Shown here piece after piece: positions 44,337 to 55,683 of a DNA stretch of 64,000 bases. This stretch comes from JAKAGZ01 sp963772675 (GTDB lineage Bacteria > Bacteroidota > Ignavibacteria > Ignavibacteriales > Ignavibacteriaceae). The notes beneath the pieces were generated by a model. It was given only the letters and a program-made list of their open reading frames with translations, ran no database searches and was not told where the DNA came from. Positions within the stretch are counted from its first letter, which is position 1. Each line of letters starts with the position of its first letter. A program made the position numbers and the translations under genes. The stretch covers positions 186,001 to 250,000 of the forward strand of contig CAVYYF010000011.1 of the NCBI GenBank assembly GCA_963772675.1. Direction: 5' to 3'.

Positions 44337-44437
44337 GCCCGGTGGAGGGTTACCGGGCATCGGAAGACCCATTAAGGGGGGGTAAACTTAATGAATCTCA
44401 ACATTTTGAACTTAACACTAATCATAATTATAGTCAA
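44337..44437 (-). promoter_or_regulatory. Structured leader upstream of ilvE
   Basis: On the minus strand: a possible promoter TTGACT-N17-TAAGTT (44437-44409), a short open frame MLRFIKFTPP (44404-44372), a second small pairing (ACCC/GGGT) and a perfect hairpin GCCCGGT-N8-ACCGGGC (44358-44337) followed by AACTTATTTTT. The order resembles a peptide-controlled attenuator, but the T tract is not directly attached to the stem and the peptide is not rich in Leu/Ile/Val. It may instead be an unrelated structured RNA or the end of the mlaE transcript. Confidence 0.4.
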
Positions 44438-44504
44438 CGAAAAATTTTTTAGTCTGAGAAATCTCATTCTTTTTAAATAAATTAATCATAAAAAAGAGAT
44501 AAAA

Positions 44505-45278
44505 TTAAAAGAACAGCATCCATAACACGTAATCCAGAATTAAAATCAGTGCCGAAGACATAACAAAGGAACGGATTGTTGAAAGGCCAACTCCCTCTGC
44601 GCCTCCTTCAGTTTTGAATCCAATATGGCAGCCCATTAGTGAAGTAACCGCGCCGAAAAAAACGGCTTTAATTAGCCCTGCAATCAGATCTGAAAAGATG
44701 AAAAACCTTCTAACAGATTGAAAAAAAACATCAAAAGAAACACCGAGGAAGTAATTTGAAACAATATATGCACCTAAAACAGCAATAATATTTGCGAATA
44801 TTACGAGTATCGGCATCATTATTATAGCTGCAAGAAACCGGGGCATTGCCAGGTAGCGAACCGGGCTGATTGCCATTGTTTCCAGTGCATCTATTTGCTC
44901 TGTTACCTTCATCGTTCCCAGCTCAGCTGCAATTGAAGCGCCAACTCTTCCGGCAATTACAATTCCCGTGAGCACTGGGCCAAGTTCAGTAATTATTGCC
45001 CTGCTTGTTGCCCCGCCCAAAAATGATAAAGGCGCTATTCCTTTTAGTTGATATGCAGCCTGCCAGGCAGCTACAGCACCTGTAAAAACTGCAATAATAA
45101 GAACCAGGGGTAGTGAATTGACTCCTATATGTTCCATTTGATAAAAAACAATTTTCCTGCTCTTAAATATTGTCGGAAAATTTTTTAAAATACCAAAAAG
45201 CAGATTGAAAACTTGTCCAACTTCTTCAAGGAAGTTCAAAGTCTTATTACCCAATGCCTGTAGAAAACCAATAAGCAT
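44505..45278 (-). CDS. mlaE: MlaE-type ABC transporter permease
   Basis: A 257-residue inner-membrane permease of the MlaE/Ttg2B family, which moves phospholipid between the membranes. The diagnostic stretch runs from ELGPVLTGIVIAGRVGASIA to MKVTEQIDALETM and the end has five or six helices. The partner ATPase (MlaF) and MCE protein (MlaD) are not downstream in this window; an unrelated hairpin leader follows. The gene is divergent from pckG with ~200 bases between them. Confidence 0.9.
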   Translation of the reverse strand: MLIGFLQALGNKTLNFLEEVGQVFNLLFGILKNFPTIFKSRKIVFYQMEHIGVNSLPLVLIIAVFTGAVAAWQAAYQLKGIAPLSFLGGATSRAIITELGPVLTGIVIAGRVGASIAAELGTMKVTEQIDALETMAISPVRYLAMPRFLAAIIMMPILVIFANIIAVLGAYIVSNYFLGVSFDVFFQSVRRFFIFSDLIAGLIKAVFFGAVTSLMGCHIGFKTEGGAEGVGLSTIRSFVMSSALILILDYVLWMLFF

Positions 45279-45479
45279 TACTTTGCCTGTATTTATTAAA
45301 AATAAATTTACAAAAAACCTTAGCTTTAAGCGATATAATGTTATTCTGAATTAAGAACCCGAGTAATTAATCCCCAAGCAACAAATCCCAGTCTTTTATA
45401 ATTGAAAGCTTAGGGCTAATTCCATATCTTTAAATTTACCCCCTAAAAAAATTCTATTGCAAAAATTACAGGATTGATA

Positions 45480-47270
45480 ATGACTTCAAATAAAAATCTG
45501 ATTAGCTGGGTTGAGGAAATGACAAAAATTTGCAAGCCAGATAATGTTCATTGGTGTGACGGTTCTCAGAATGAATATGATAAACTTGCTACTATATTAG
45601 TTGAAAAGGGTACATTTCAGAAATTAAATGAAAAATTAAGACCAAACAGCTATCTGGCGGAATCAGATCCCACGGACGTTGCCAGGGTTGAAGACCGCAC
45701 TTTTATATGTTCAAAAAAAGAAGAAGGTGCCGGTCCTACAAATAACTGGGAAGATCCGGATAAAATGAAGCGAACCTTAACAGCATTATTTAACGGATCT
45801 ATGAAAGGAAGAACAATGTATGTTATTCCTTTTAGTATGGGTCCTATCGGTTCTGAAATCTCTCACGTCGGTGTGCAGCTGACTGATTCAGAATATGTGG
45901 TTTGTAGTATGAGGATTATGACAAGAATAGGAACCAAAGTTCTTGATGTTTTGGGTGATGGCCATTTTGTGAAATGTTTGCATTCAGTTGGCTACCCGCT
46001 TGAAAATGGGAAAAAAGATTTAAAGTGGCCTTGCAATAAAACAAAATATATTGTCCATTTTCCAGAAGAAAAAACTATCTGGTCATATGGGAGCGGTTAT
46101 GGTGGAAACGCTTTGCTTGGCAAAAAATGTTTTGCACTAAGAATTGCTTCTTACATGGCAAAGGAACAAGGCTGGCTTGCAGAACATATGTTGATAGTCG
46201 GAATCACTTCGCCTGACGGGGATAAAAAATATATTGCAGCTGCATTTCCGAGCGCTTGCGGCAAAACGAATCTTGCAATGTTATCATCAACTTTGCCGGG
46301 TTGGAAAGTTGAAACTGTTGGGGATGATATTGCCTGGATGAAGTTCGGTAGAGATGGCAGACTTTATGCAATAAATCCAGAGGCTGGATTTTTTGGTGTT
46401 GCACCGGGAACCTCGATGGAGACTAACCTTAATGCAATGCTGACGATGAGATCGAATTCAATTTTTACTAATGTTGCTAAAACCCCCGAAGACGATATAT
46501 GGTGGGAAGGTATGACTGAAGAGAAGCCTGAGAGACTTACAAATTGGCTTGGACATGAATGGACTCCCGAAAGCGAAGAAAAAGCAGCTCATCCAAATTC
46601 AAGATATACAGTGCCGGCAAGTCAGTGTCCCGTTATTGATCCTAAATGGGAAGATCCCAAAGGAGTACCCATCTCTGCAATTCTTTTTGGTGGTAGAAGA
46701 GCTAGTACAATTCCTCTTGTATACCAGGCATTGAACTGGAGCCACGGAACATTTATGGGCTCGATTGTTTCTTCTGAGAAAACCGCAGCCGCTGCTGGAA
46801 AAGTTGGTGAAGTAAGGCACGATCCTTTTGCAATGCTTCCTTTCTGTGGTTATAACATGGGAGATTATTTTACTCATTGGCTGAAAATTGGTGAAAATGC
46901 AGATGAAGAAAAACTTCCCAAGATTTTTTATGTGAATTGGTTTAGAAAAAATAAAGATGGAGAATTTATCTGGCCTGGTTATGGTGATAACATCCGCGTA
47001 TTAAAATGGATTTTGGAAAGAGTATTAGGAAGCGATGCTGCTGTCGAAACTCCAATTGGATACTTACCTAAAGAAGGCGCTATTGATTTGAGCGGACTGA
47101 ATATTAATAACGAAGATATGAAGAATATATTGTCAATTAGTAAGGGTAATTGGCTTGATGAAGCCTGTGAAATTGAAAATTATTATAAGAAATTCGGAGA
47201 TAAACTTCCCGGGAGATTGTCAAGAGAATTGGAAGAATTGAAAAAAAGACTTGAAGCGCATCCCAATTAG
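45480..47270 (+). CDS. pckG: Phosphoenolpyruvate carboxykinase (GTP)
   Basis: A 596-residue GTP-dependent PEPCK, converting oxaloacetate and GTP to phosphoenolpyruvate. Motifs are RMMTRIG-like CSMRIMTRIGTKVL, the P-loop FPSACGKTNLAML, the metal-binding WKVETVGDDIAWMK and the C-terminal guanine-binding NWFRKNKDGEFIWPGYGDN. The ATG at 45480, seven bases after AGGA, is preferred over a TTG two codons upstream. Together with acetate activation at the left end it fits gluconeogenic growth on small acids. Confidence 0.95.
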   Translation: MTSNKNLISWVEEMTKICKPDNVHWCDGSQNEYDKLATILVEKGTFQKLNEKLRPNSYLAESDPTDVARVEDRTFICSKKEEGAGPTNNWEDPDKMKRTLTALFNGSMKGRTMYVIPFSMGPIGSEISHVGVQLTDSEYVVCSMRIMTRIGTKVLDVLGDGHFVKCLHSVGYPLENGKKDLKWPCNKTKYIVHFPEEKTIWSYGSGYGGNALLGKKCFALRIASYMAKEQGWLAEHMLIVGITSPDGDKKYIAAAFPSACGKTNLAMLSSTLPGWKVETVGDDIAWMKFGRDGRLYAINPEAGFFGVAPGTSMETNLNAMLTMRSNSIFTNVAKTPEDDIWWEGMTEEKPERLTNWLGHEWTPESEEKAAHPNSRYTVPASQCPVIDPKWEDPKGVPISAILFGGRRASTIPLVYQALNWSHGTFMGSIVSSEKTAAAAGKVGEVRHDPFAMLPFCGYNMGDYFTHWLKIGENADEEKLPKIFYVNWFRKNKDGEFIWPGYGDNIRVLKWILERVLGSDAAVETPIGYLPKEGAIDLSGLNINNEDMKNILSISKGNWLDEACEIENYYKKFGDKLPGRLSRELEELKKRLEAHPN

Positions 47271-47584
47271 AGTTTGTTATTAGTTTATTTTTAGTGGACT
47301 AAAATTAGCTGAATTTTCAAAATGAGACATTAAGTTTAACGTCCATTTTTTAGACCATTATAGTAAAATTATTTTTTATTTCTAGATACAATTTATTCTG
47401 CTTTTGCTATTCTTATAACCCATTATTTTATAATGAGTTAAAATTCTCTAGCGCAATCATTTAATTTAATTATTACTCCAGGAAAGTTGCCGATTTCGTC
47501 GCTGGTATCACTAATTCTTAGCATTATTATTGATACTACCTTAGCGTAAGATGTTATTTTTAGTAGTTTTATGGAGAAGGGCGT
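47271..47584. other. Intergenic region without a recognisable gene
   Basis: About 314 AT-rich bases between pckG and the hybrid kinase. I see only a small palindrome CATTAT-TTT-ATAATG near 47422 and a short TTTTTAGTGGACTAAAA pairing just after pckG. No terminator, tRNA or reading frame is convincing. Confidence 0.5.
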
Positions 47585-50500
47585 GTGGTGAGGGAAGAAG
47601 ATTCCTTATTAAAAGTACTTAATAAGGCACCAGTCGGAATTATTGCGTTTTCGAATGAGGGTATTGTAGAATACACTAACGAAAGCCTGAGTAAGATCGG
47701 AAATCTCTATCAAATAGATTTCTCTGCTCTTAAGGGGACGAATATATTTAAAGATCAAATCATTCCGGATGCAGACCTCAGTGAAGTATTCAGTTTATTA
47801 AAAGACGGAATTCCTTTTGAGAAAGAGTTAAAAAAACTTCAAACGATTACAAAAGGCTCAATCTCGCTTTTATTAAAAGGCTCTTCCTTTATTGAAGAAA
47901 ATAAATTTGCGGGCGGTATTTTAATTTTAGAAGATATGGCGGTTCTGTCTGAAGCTAAAAAAGAAAAAGAAGATCGCAATAATTTAATTGAAAATGTTTT
48001 TTCTAAAATTAGTAACTTTGTCTTTGTAACTGACCTTCAGGGGAAAATAAAATTTACTTTCGGAAAAGAACTGTCTAATTTCGGTAAGCTGAATTATTTG
48101 TCTGTTGATTATCCAATCAATAACTTTTTCCCGATTTCAAAAAGAGAAGCACTTGATACTGCGATTGAACATGTCAGGACAACAAAATTATTCTCCGAGC
48201 TGGTTATCGAAATCACAGTTAATAACAAGCCACAATATTTTAATTGCCGCATTGAGCCGGGTTTAAATAAAAAAAGGCAGGTACAGTTTTTATTTTTTAT
48301 ACTGGAAGATATATCGGGAAGAGTTTTAGAGAACTTAAATTTAAGAAAAGAGCGGGATGAATTATTAAAACTTCAGTCAATTAGTGAAGCATTAACCGAC
48401 GCATTGTTTGTTGTTGATTCTGAAGGCGGGGTTTTATTTTGGAATAAAGCTGCGGAAAGTCTCTTTGGTTATTCAAGGAGCGAAGTTTATGGAAAATTTT
48501 TCGGCAGGATACTGGGATTGTTTGATGTAAATTATTTCGATGAGATAAAAAAAGAACTGGATAATTCAGGACCCTGGATAAAAGAAATAACAGTATTTAA
48601 GAAAAACAGGGAAAAAGAAATTATTGAAGCAAAATTTACTTATACAAGCTCAGAAAAAAATGAAATTATAATTCTTTGTTCAAATATTACAAAGAGAGCC
48701 CTTAAAGAACAACGTTTAGAATTATCTGAAGAGAGATATAAAAATTTTATTTCGCAAACCGAAGAAATACTGTGCACGCTTGAAATAGATGGCAGCATTT
48801 CTTTTGTAAATCAGGCCTTTATAAAGACACTTAAATATTCAGAAAACGAATTACTGAAAAAAAATATTGTAGACCTGATAGAATTAGATAAATCAGATGC
48901 CGTCGAATTAGATTTTCAATCAATCGAAAAGCTGGTAAATAAGAAATATGAGTTATCTTTTAAATCCAAATATGGAAATTCACTTCTCCTGCTATCAAGA
49001 TTTGTTCCCGTACTTAGCGAAGCCGGAAAAATAAAACGATATAATTGTTACTCTAATGATATATCAGAAAGCAAACAAGAGGAGAGTAATTTACTGCTAT
49101 TCAAGGCTTTGTTTGAAGCCTCCAATGATGGAATTGCCCTTGAAAAAGATAAAAAATTAGTTTTCGTAAATGATGAGTTTGCAAATATATTCGGTTACCC
49201 CTCAGGATATGACCTTCATAAAAAAGAATTATCAGACCTTGTTTCAGAAAGTGATGTTGCCAAAGTGGAAGGATATTTCAGGCAGATTGAAAATGGCAAA
49301 CAACTGCCGAGACGGATAGAGTTCTTTGGTAAAAAACCTGATGGATCCGTTTTTTATGCCGAGGTAACAGCGGCATCTTTTATTTTCAATAAACAACCCC
49401 ATGTTGTTATGATTGCACGGGATGTTACTGAGAAAAAACGTTCTCAACAGGTGATTAAAGATTCCGAAGAAAAGTACAGAAATTTAACCGAAAACATAGA
49501 TGATTTTCTTTTTACATTTGAGCGCGTTGGTAAATATTTGCGACCTGTTTTTTATACCTCGTCCGTTGAAAAGGTAACCGGTTATACTCAGACTGATCTT
49601 CTGGGTGATTCAAAATTATTTATGAAGATCATTCACCCTGATGATCTGTCATCTATTAAAGATAAAATAATGAGTCTCTTGAGAAGTAAAATTCAGCTTT
49701 CATCGGAATTTGAACTGAGGATAATTAATAAACACGGAAATATTGCGTGGGTTAGAACAAAATTAAATATTTTGCGGGACCAGGATGGTGTAGTTCAAAA
49801 GCTATATGGGCTGGTAAGTGATATTTCGCTTCGTAAAAAAGCTGAAGATGATCTTAAAAAATCCACTGATAATCTGCTTAAGCTTAACGAGACTAAGGAC
49901 AGGTTTATTTCAATCATTTCTCACGATTTGAGAACACCATTCAGTTCAATTCTTGGTTTCACAGATCTTCTTTTGAATGATGAAGGATTAAGTGAAGAAG
50001 AAAAAAGACAATATGTAAATTTTATTCGCGAATCTTCCAACTCAATGCTTTCACTTGTTAACTCACTTCTTGATTGGACAAGATTACAAACCGGCAGAAT
50101 TAAGTTTGAACCTGAAAGAATAGAAGCTTACAAGATTATTGAGAAATCTTTTAATGCTTTAAAAGGCGCGGCATTTCAGAAGGACATAAACTTAGCGTCA
50201 AATGTTTCAACCGATCTTTTCATATTTGTCGATGAGAATTTAATATTACAGGTATTCAATAATCTGATTTCAAATGCAATAAAGTTTACAAACAGGAACG
50301 GCAATATAACAGTTTCGGTTTCGCCATCTAACACTTTAAGATTCCTGGAGTTTTCTGTTAAAGATGATGGTACAGGAATCAAAAAAGAAAACCTTGATTT
50401 ATTATTTAATGTTGATACAAAGTTTACCTCTGAAGGTACAGCAGGAGAAAAAGGAAGCGGGCTGGGTTTGTCTCTCGTAAAAGAAATTATTGAAAAGCAC

Positions 50501-50959
50501 GGTGGCAATATATAGGGTCGAAAGTGAATTTGGTCATGGAAGTGATTTTAAATTTACCTTACCGATTGCTTCTGCAAATATTTTGCTTGTTGATGACAGC
50601 AAAACCGATAAGCTGCTTTATTCTAAAATATTAAAACATATAGCGCCTGACTATAATATTGAAGTTGCGTCTGAAGGGAAAGAAGCTCTTGATATGATTT
50701 TAAATTCACCTCCGGCACTGGTAATTACAGATCATTCAATGCCTGTTATGAATGGGTACGAACTGGTTAAAAATGTTCAGCAGTCAGACCTGAAAGGTAA
50801 ACCGCCGATTATAATTTTGGCAAGCTGAATTTGGATAGAAGCATAATTCATGATTACAATGAACTGGGAATTGACAATGTTTTTCATAAACCTGTTACTT
50901 TAAGTGATTTTAAAAAGGCAGTTGAGAAAGCTTTAAGACAAGGCTTCGAGCTGAAATAA
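47585..50959 (+). CDS. PAS-rich hybrid sensor histidine kinase with C-terminal receiver (two frameshifts)
   Basis: A ~1124-residue cytoplasmic kinase without obvious membrane helices. About five PAS domains fill residues ~5-760 (for example APVGIIAFSNEGIVEYTNES, DALFVVDSEGGVLFWNKAAE, ASNDGIALEKDKKLVFVNDE, with a PAC end VQKLYGLVSDISLRKKAEDD). HisKA has His780 in SIISHDLRTPFSS, and the ATPase domain reads VKDDGTGI, GSGLGLSLV. An extra A at 50514 breaks HGGNIWVESEFGHGS. A receiver domain follows (LLVDDSKTDK, VITDHSMPVMNG); a missing T near 50826 breaks IILASLNLDRS, after which it ends GIDNVFHKPVTLSDFKKAVE. The start is GTG after GGAGAAG. The signal is unknown. It converges with the debranching gene two bases away. 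Confidence 0.88.
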
Positions 50960-50961
50960 AT

Positions 50962-52943
50962 TTAGACTTTTCTTAAAACATATCCTGAAATAGCTTGAAT
51001 CTTTAATTCATTTTCCAGGAGTCCATAGCCTTTGGTACCTGCAATATCCTCGTTAACTAACATTTGCCATTTCCCTTCCGGCAGACTAACATTGAATTCC
51101 TTTTTATGATATGCATTTAAATTACAACTACAAAATGTTCTTCTTTATGATTTAACTCAAAACTCAACAAGAATGGATTATTATGGTTATCATAAAACTT
51201 AATCTCATCGCTAATCTGGTCTTCTGAATGTCTCATATGTATTTCGCAATCGGATTAATGATTTATAGTAACTTAGAAGTTCATTATTAATTTCAGCGTG
51301 TTCATAATTAATGATAATTTGTTTCATTATCTTTTTCATAACTGTTGTGATCAAGTTTACCGATATTAGGATCTTTTACTTTTGTATTAGGTGAGATAAC
51401 TTTACTTCTGGCAAATTCCTGTCCGGAATGAATCATAACAATTCCCTGACTTACAAATAAAAATAATGCCGCAAGCTTATTAATTTTTAATTGCAGGGGA
51501 GTGAGCGTGATATTTTTAATAGTGTCATCAATTATTTGTTCTTTTTCTACATCACCGAGAGCAAGCCTTATAAAATCACCGAGGGTGTATCCATCGTGTG
51601 ATTCAAGATAATTAACCGAATGTTCTTTCATTTGAAACAATCCGTGCCTGTCTTTTACTAAAGTTCCCTGGATATAACTTCTAATTCTGTTATAATCGTT
51701 ATTGCCAAACCAGTTCTCAAAAAGCCAGCCTTTTCCATCATGTGGATTTTCTCCTTTGACGCCGTTTCTTATTTGATCATTCCAGCTTGAAAATCCGCGA
51801 AGAGAAAAGCCAGCAGGATCGTGACTGTTACCCCAGGGTTCAGCTATCAGGATCACATTTGGATTAATCCTTTGCGCTTGTGCAGCTATTTCTTCTATTG
51901 TTTGCCAATCAATTAATATTGCTATGTCAAAACGGAATCCGTCAATGTGGTATTCATTCATCCAGTAAAGAATGCTGTCAATTATTAATCTGCGCATCAT
52001 CGGTCTTTCAGTTTTCAGGTCGTTACCGGTGTAGCTTTTCGAAGAAAGGTTTCCGTGAGCAATCGGTTCTGAAATAATATTCCTTATCTATCTCTTTTAA
52101 ATTTCCTAATTCGTATTCTGATAAATGATTATAAACAACGTCCATTATAACAGCGATTCCGTTTTTGTGAAATTCCTTCACAACATCTTTGAATTCTTTT
52201 ACTTGTTTTGCTTTTTGGCCGCTCCACGATTTCCATTTAATGCTTTTTCCTCCATCAGAGTAATATGAATCAGGAGCAAAAAAGGCTGCGGTCATATATC
52301 CCCAGTGATTTGTTTCGTAAGGATTCCAGTTGTTTTTTCGGTTAAAGAAATTTTTATTGAAAGGGATTTCGATATTCGCAAATTCCTGAACGGGAAGGAA
52401 TTCTACTGTGTTAACGCCAAGTTTCTTAATGTATTCTATTCCACCTGTAATTCCTTTTTCGATTAAACCCTTGTAGGTGCCGGGAAATTTGGCACCGGAA
52501 GAAGGATGTGCGGTCATATCCCTGAGATGCATCTCATAGATTATTAAATCACGCCAATCGCGTTGAATCCAATGATCATTTTCCCAATCGTAATTGTCAT
52601 CTTTTACAACTATTGATTTGCGCGGGTTCAAATAGTTATTAAATGTAGCTACTGCCTTTGCGTAGGGATCGATACAAACGACTTCATCCTTTTTATTTTT
52701 ATGTTTTACCTGGTATCCATAAAATGAGCCGTGGAGATTTCCATCAAGGGAAGCTTCCCAAACGCCGTCGTTGTCACGAACCATCTTAAACTTTTTGCCG
52801 GATGAGTTTTCTACTTTTGGATAAATGATTAGCAAAACTCTTTCAGCTTGCGGTGCGAAGAGGCGAAAAATAGTTTTATCATTTTCAGTAAATGATCCAA
52901 GCCTTTTGGAAGAATAAAACTTATCGAGGTCTTTCTTATGCAT
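50962..52943 (-). CDS. GH13 glycogen-debranching / pullulanase-type enzyme (four frameshifts)
   Basis: An alpha-1,6-glucan hydrolase of ~657 residues. The N-terminal CBM48-like domain begins LGSFTENDKTIFRLFAPQAE; the barrel has NHWGYMTAAFFAPDSYYS, MDVVYNHLSE, nucleophile Asp in DGFRFDIA, acid/base Glu in LIAEPWG and the third Asp in ESHDGYTLGDF. The frame breaks near 52066 (RTD-AHGNLSSKSYTGND recovered), 51306 (NYINYEHAEINNELLSYY), ~51208 (ISDEIKFYDNHNNPFLLSFE) and ~51133 (VVVNLNAYHKKEFNVSLPEG), each repaired by one base. The C-terminal beta domain then ends at GYVLRKV. GlgX-like and type I pullulanase assignments are both possible; starch or glycogen breakdown either way. Confidence 0.88.
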
Positions 52944-53009
52944 CTTGTTTTGAATTATATCGATGAAAAATTCGGGCTAAAAAATTCAAGCCGTTAATCT
53001 ATAAAACTT

Positions 53010-53342
53010 CTATTCAGCAGTCAAAATTTTTCCATCAACTACAGGTGTGACACAAATGAGAGGGTGTTCCGGGACATCAAAATGAGAGAATATCTCTTCA
53101 AAAAGTTGGAAATGCATTCCTCTTTTTTCAAGCTTGGCAAATTTATTATACTTCATAAATTCTCCTTTTTCGTTTTGTGGTGCATCAAATTTGTAGGCTG
53201 AATTAAAATCTTCCTTAACTCTGCTTTTAAGATAATTAATTTTATTATCGTCACCACCTTCGCGCTCGTAGCCCATTGCACGAAAGGCAATTACAAATCC
53301 GTTATTGATTATTAAATAAATATTCAGGATGATTTCATTCAT
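53010..53342 (-). CDS. Hypothetical protein
   Basis: A 110-residue protein of unknown family. It begins with a hydrophobic stretch (IILNIYLIINNGFVIAFRAMG) and continues with a charged region and a C-terminal hydrophobic strand (PLICVTPVVDGKILTAE). There is no signal or catalytic motif I can name. Its start overlaps the end of the 7-TM gene by eight bases, so the two are translationally coupled and probably work together. Confidence 0.55.
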   Translation of the reverse strand: MNEIILNIYLIINNGFVIAFRAMGYEREGGDDNKINYLKSRVKEDFNSAYKFDAPQNEKGEFMKYNKFAKLEKRGMHFQLFEEIFSHFDVPEHPLICVTPVVDGKILTAE

Positions 53343-54009
53343 TTGTTTTTTTTAAATTTAATGCGAAGTAAGTTAAAGCTATTGCGAGCAAAAGTGCAAA
53401 CTTACACATCACGCTTACAATGCTGTGCAGTAATAATTCATTTTTTAACAGGACAAGACAAAAAGCGATTATTACCGGAATCGAAATTAAAATATATGCA
53501 GCTAATAATATTTTTGAAAGATGAACTGTTGCTTTGTCTTTCGATTTTAAAATTCCTCGGATTAAAAATCCGATTGTGATTAAGATCGGCAAATAATAGA
53601 ACAGACCGTAAAAATCTCCGTTCGGATATTTGTAAATAGCATAGAATGCTGTGCAGCTATTTACGTTAAACAGGTGGATTATTGTTGAATAGTATATCAC
53701 AAAAGCTATCGCAGGTAAGAATAAAAGTGCAAATAATTTTGAATGATATTTGTAGAATGTTAAAATAAAAAATAATCCCATAGGCGGAAGGAAAGAAATA
53801 TCTGCGAATGCAATGAAAGCATTTAAATGGGAATCAAATCCAAGTCCGCACATTATCCATTCAAGTAATTGATAAATCATTAATAGAAAAATTATTAAAA
53901 CGGCTAGCCGATTGTTTTTATTTTTTTCGGCAAAAATGAGAATATTAATTATGAGTATAAATTCAATGCAGGCAATCAGGAGAGAAGCAATTCCGTTCCA
54001 GTTATCCAA
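53335..54009 (-). CDS. Seven-helix membrane protein of unknown function
   Basis: A 224-residue protein with seven clear transmembrane segments, starting SLLIACIEFILIINILIF and ending CKFALLLAIALTYFAL. The arrangement, with short loops and a small C-terminal basic tail, resembles bacterial 7TM sensor modules (7TMR-type) or small integral receptors, but no diagnostic motif is visible. It overlaps the 110-residue gene downstream. The fumC terminator separates it from the upstream gene. Confidence 0.65.
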   Translation of the reverse strand: MDNWNGIASLLIACIEFILIINILIFAEKNKNNRLAVLIIFLLMIYQLLEWIMCGLGFDSHLNAFIAFADISFLPPMGLFFILTFYKYHSKLFALLFLPAIAFVIYYSTIIHLFNVNSCTAFYAIYKYPNGDFYGLFYYLPILITIGFLIRGILKSKDKATVHLSKILLAAYILISIPVIIAFCLVLLKNELLLHSIVSVMCKFALLLAIALTYFALNLKKTNE

Positions 54010-54034
54010 ATTTTAATTCTTAATAAATTGAAAT

Positions 54035-54064
54035 AAAAAAGTCCTGCTGCTGAAACAGCAGGAC
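54035..54064 (-). terminator. Rho-independent terminator after fumC
   Basis: On the minus strand, GTCCTGCTG-TTTCAG-CAGCAGGAC is followed by six T. It begins 16 bases past the fumC stop. Confidence 0.9.
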
Positions 54065-54079
54065 ACATAATGTTTATAG

Positions 54080-55471
54080 TTATTTTTTCGGACTGATCAT
54101 ATTTTCGGGACGTACAACCTCATCAAATTTTTCAGCCGTCAATAATCCAAGTGAGACAGCAGCTTCTTTTAAAGTTGTATTTTCTTTATGAGCTTTCTTG
54201 GCAACCTTAGCTGCGTTATCATACCCGATATGAGGATTGAGCGCTGTTACAAGCATAAGCGAATTCTCAAGATTTTTCTGAATATTCTTTTTGTTCGCTT
54301 CAATTCCCACAACACAATTATTTGTGAAGCTTTCGCACGCATCAGAAATTAATCTGATAGATTGCAACACATTAAAAATGATTACCGGCTTGAAGACGTT
54401 TAACTCAAAGTTGCCGCTTGCCCCGCCAAAATTTACAGCAGTATCATTTCCGAAAACCTGTACACAAACCATTGTCATCGCTTCAGATTGCGTTGGATTA
54501 ACTTTGCCCGGCATTATTGAGCTTCCCGGTTCATTTGCAGGAAGGGAAATTTCTCCTATGCCGCATCGCGGTCCTGAACCGAGCCACCGAACATCATTTG
54601 CAATTTTCATAAGAGAGGCCGCAAGCGTTTTCAGTACTCCACTGAATTCGACGAGTGCGTCGTGTGCAGCAAGAGCTTCAAATTTATTTCGTGCGGAAAG
54701 AAAAGGCTTGCCGGTAATTTTTGAAATTTGAGCGGCCGCTTTTACTGCAAATTCGGGATGTGTATTCAATCCTGTTCCTACAGCTGTTCCGCCAAGAGCT
54801 AATTCATACATTCTTGGCAAAGCTGCATTAATTCTTTCAAGTCCGTTGGTAAGTTGTTGAACGTAACCGGAAAATTCCTGTCCAAGCGTAAGCGGAGTTG
54901 CATCCATTAAATGAGTTCTTCCGATTTTAATTATGTCTTTGAATTCTTTTGCTTTTGCATCAAGTGCATCACGAAGTTTTGTTACCATCGGAATTAATCT
55001 TCTGTGAATTTCCTCGACGGCAGCAATGTGCATCGCGGTTGGAAAAGTATCGTTGGAAGACTGAGCTTTGTTAACATCATCGTTGGGATGGATAGGCTTT
55101 TTGCTTCCTTTCTCTCCGCCTGCAAGTTCGATAGCTCTATTTGAAATGACTTCATTCGCATTCATATTTGTCTGTGTACCGCTGCCGGTTTGCCAGACTA
55201 CAAGAGGGAAGTGTTCGTCGAGTTTACCTTCGATTACTTCGTCGGCAGCTTTTACTATCAGGTCGGCTTTTTCGGCTGGTAGTATTCCAAGTTCTTTATT
55301 GGTAAGTGCCGCGGCCTTTTTGAGAATGCCAAGTGCTCTGATTAATTCCCTGGGAAATCTTTCCCCGCCGATCTTAAAGTTCATTAATGATCTGGCGGTT
55401 TGTGCACCGTAATATTTGTCAACAGGGACTTTTATTTCACCCATACTGTCTGTTTCTATTCTATGATCCAT
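54080..55471 (-). CDS. fumC: Fumarate hydratase class II
   Basis: Fe-independent fumarase of ~463 residues, interconverting fumarate and malate in the TCA cycle. It carries the superfamily signature GSSIMPGKVNP, the segments TGSGTQTNMNANEVISNRA and HPNDDVNKAQSSNDTFPTAM, and the active-site GRTHLMDATPLTLGQE. The ATG at 55471, after GGGAG, gives the conserved start RIETDSMGEIKVPVDKYYGA; the longer frame upstream adds only an unconserved dozen residues. It is divergent from the cytidylate-kinase-like gene. Confidence 0.96.
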   Translation of the reverse strand: MDHRIETDSMGEIKVPVDKYYGAQTARSLMNFKIGGERFPRELIRALGILKKAAALTNKELGILPAEKADLIVKAADEVIEGKLDEHFPLVVWQTGSGTQTNMNANEVISNRAIELAGGEKGSKKPIHPNDDVNKAQSSNDTFPTAMHIAAVEEIHRRLIPMVTKLRDALDAKAKEFKDIIKIGRTHLMDATPLTLGQEFSGYVQQLTNGLERINAALPRMYELALGGTAVGTGLNTHPEFAVKAAAQISKITGKPFLSARNKFEALAAHDALVEFSGVLKTLAASLMKIANDVRWLGSGPRCGIGEISLPANEPGSSIMPGKVNPTQSEAMTMVCVQVFGNDTAVNFGGASGNFELNVFKPVIIFNVLQSIRLISDACESFTNNCVVGIEANKKNIQKNLENSLMLVTALNPHIGYDNAAKVAKKAHKENTTLKEAAVSLGLLTAEKFDEVVRPENMISPKK

Positions 55472-55683
55472 AATAATTCTCCCTTTTTCTGCTAAAATCT
55501 CATTCAAAATGAATAAATTTCAATAAAATTACTGATGTAATTTACAATAATTCCCAGAAAATTTTTCATTAATTATTTCAAACATGCCTAAACATTTGTC
55601 CCAAAAATTTGTACTTTATTTTTTTATGCTGGAACTTTAAATAATACTTACCAGTTATAGACATAAATTTACGGAGAGATTAA

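Noticed and set aside
54291..54731. A 146-codon plus-strand frame inside fumC.
   Set aside because: Antisense to the intact fumarase signature region; low-complexity translation without family features.
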